A DNA stretch of 64,000 bases from Chaenocephalus aceratus (taxonomy: Eukaryota > Chordata > Actinopteri > Perciformes > Channichthyidae). The stretch spans positions 121,027 through 185,026 of the forward strand of contig JAMFTG010000337.1 of the NCBI GenBank assembly GCA_023974075.1, given 5' to 3'. Position numbers and translations under genes: made by a program. Of this stretch, positions 63,598 through 64,000 are shown one piece after another; position 1 is the first letter of the stretch; each line of letters begins with the position of its first letter. The notes under the pieces are model-generated. The model did not search any database. It worked only from the letters and a program-made list of their open reading frames with translations, and was not told the DNA's origin.

Positions 63598-63994
63598 GTA
63601 CCACCAGTGCCCCAAATGCTCCCGGGTTTTCCGGCAGCTGGAGAACTACGCCAACCACCTGAAGATGCACAAGCTGTTCATGTGCCTGCTGTGCGGGAAG
63701 ACCTTCACGCAGAAAGGGAACTTGCACCGACACATGAGGGTTCACGCCGGCATCAAGCCCTTCCAGTGTAAGATCTGCGGGAAGACCTTCACGCAGAAGT
63801 GTTCGCTGCTGGATCATCTGAACCTGCACAGCGGGGACAAGCCGCACCGATGCAACTACTGCGACATGGTGTTCGCTCACAAGCCTGTTCTCCGTAAACA
63901 CCTGAAACAGATCCACGGGAAGAACAGCTTCGACAACGCCAACGAACGCACCCTGCAGGACGGGGGGATTGACTTTGATTTTGGGCAAATATGA
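63598..63994 (+). CDS. zbtb26: zbtb26, coding exon 2: four C2H2 zinc fingers
   Basis: The acceptor CTTACAG|GTACC completes the Trp codon begun at 63046. Four C2H2 fingers follow: YHQCPKCSRVF...HLKMH, FMCLLCGKTF...HMRVH, FQCKICGKTF...HLNLH and HRCNYCDMVF...HLKQIH. The set and the following GKNSFDNANER are almost identical to mammalian ZBTB26, so DNA specificity should be conserved. The stop at 63992-63994 gives about 415 residues, some 25 fewer than the human protein; the missing part is the far C-terminus after DFDF. Confidence 0.93.
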
Positions 63995-64000
63995 CATTTG

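Overview
This is vertebrate nuclear DNA, most likely from a ray-finned (percomorph-like) fish. The evidence is short exons with consensus GT-AG introns, many minisatellites and (TG)n tracts, teleost-type non-LTR retrotransposon ends, a tRNA-type SINE, many short inverted-repeat transposons (hAT-, TTAA- and TWA-target types) and a sushi-type LTR retrotransposon. I saw no bacterial operon, CRISPR array, rRNA or ordinary tRNA gene.

Layout. 1-8.6 kb: nested DNA transposons, a duplicated transposon block (1729-3700 and 7867-8600), a 57-bp minisatellite, and a single-exon coiled-coil reading frame (5450-6857) interrupted by several frameshifts. 8.6-14 kb: microsatellites and a second, larger 57-bp array. 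14.05-17.2 kb: two exons of a small acidic protein ending in a prenylation (CaaX) box; its intron is almost filled by a transposon carrying a 37-bp minisatellite. 17.9-19.3 kb: a 72-bp minisatellite. 21.3-60.1 kb: one long plus-strand gene with signal peptide, one EGF-like and two calcium-binding-type EGF domains, up to nine sushi/CCP modules, a fibronectin-III-like region, a membrane-proximal domain, one transmembrane helix and a six-residue tail. I identify it as a SUSD1 homologue. 60.8-64 kb: zbtb26, a BTB plus four-C2H2-finger transcription factor. Human SUSD1 and ZBTB26 both lie on 9q, which fits an old linkage.

The susd1 introns hold most of the mobile DNA: an antisense LINE with a 12-bp target duplication, nested hAT-like elements, a complete 4.1-kb LTR retrotransposon with an 11-nt self-priming signature and no pol gene, a 1.7-kb and a 5-kb tandem array, TTAA-flanked MITEs, a SINE and L2-like LINE tails. 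The sushi exons are all phase 1-1 and multiplied by local duplication; two duplication events can still be read.

Single-base length errors in short homopolymers break the reading frame in several conserved exons (three sushi exons, two sites in zbtb26, a duplicated EGF exon, the coiled-coil ORF and the LINE). Because a conserved transcription factor is hit the same way, I think base-calling errors explain many of these, though real lesions cannot be excluded.
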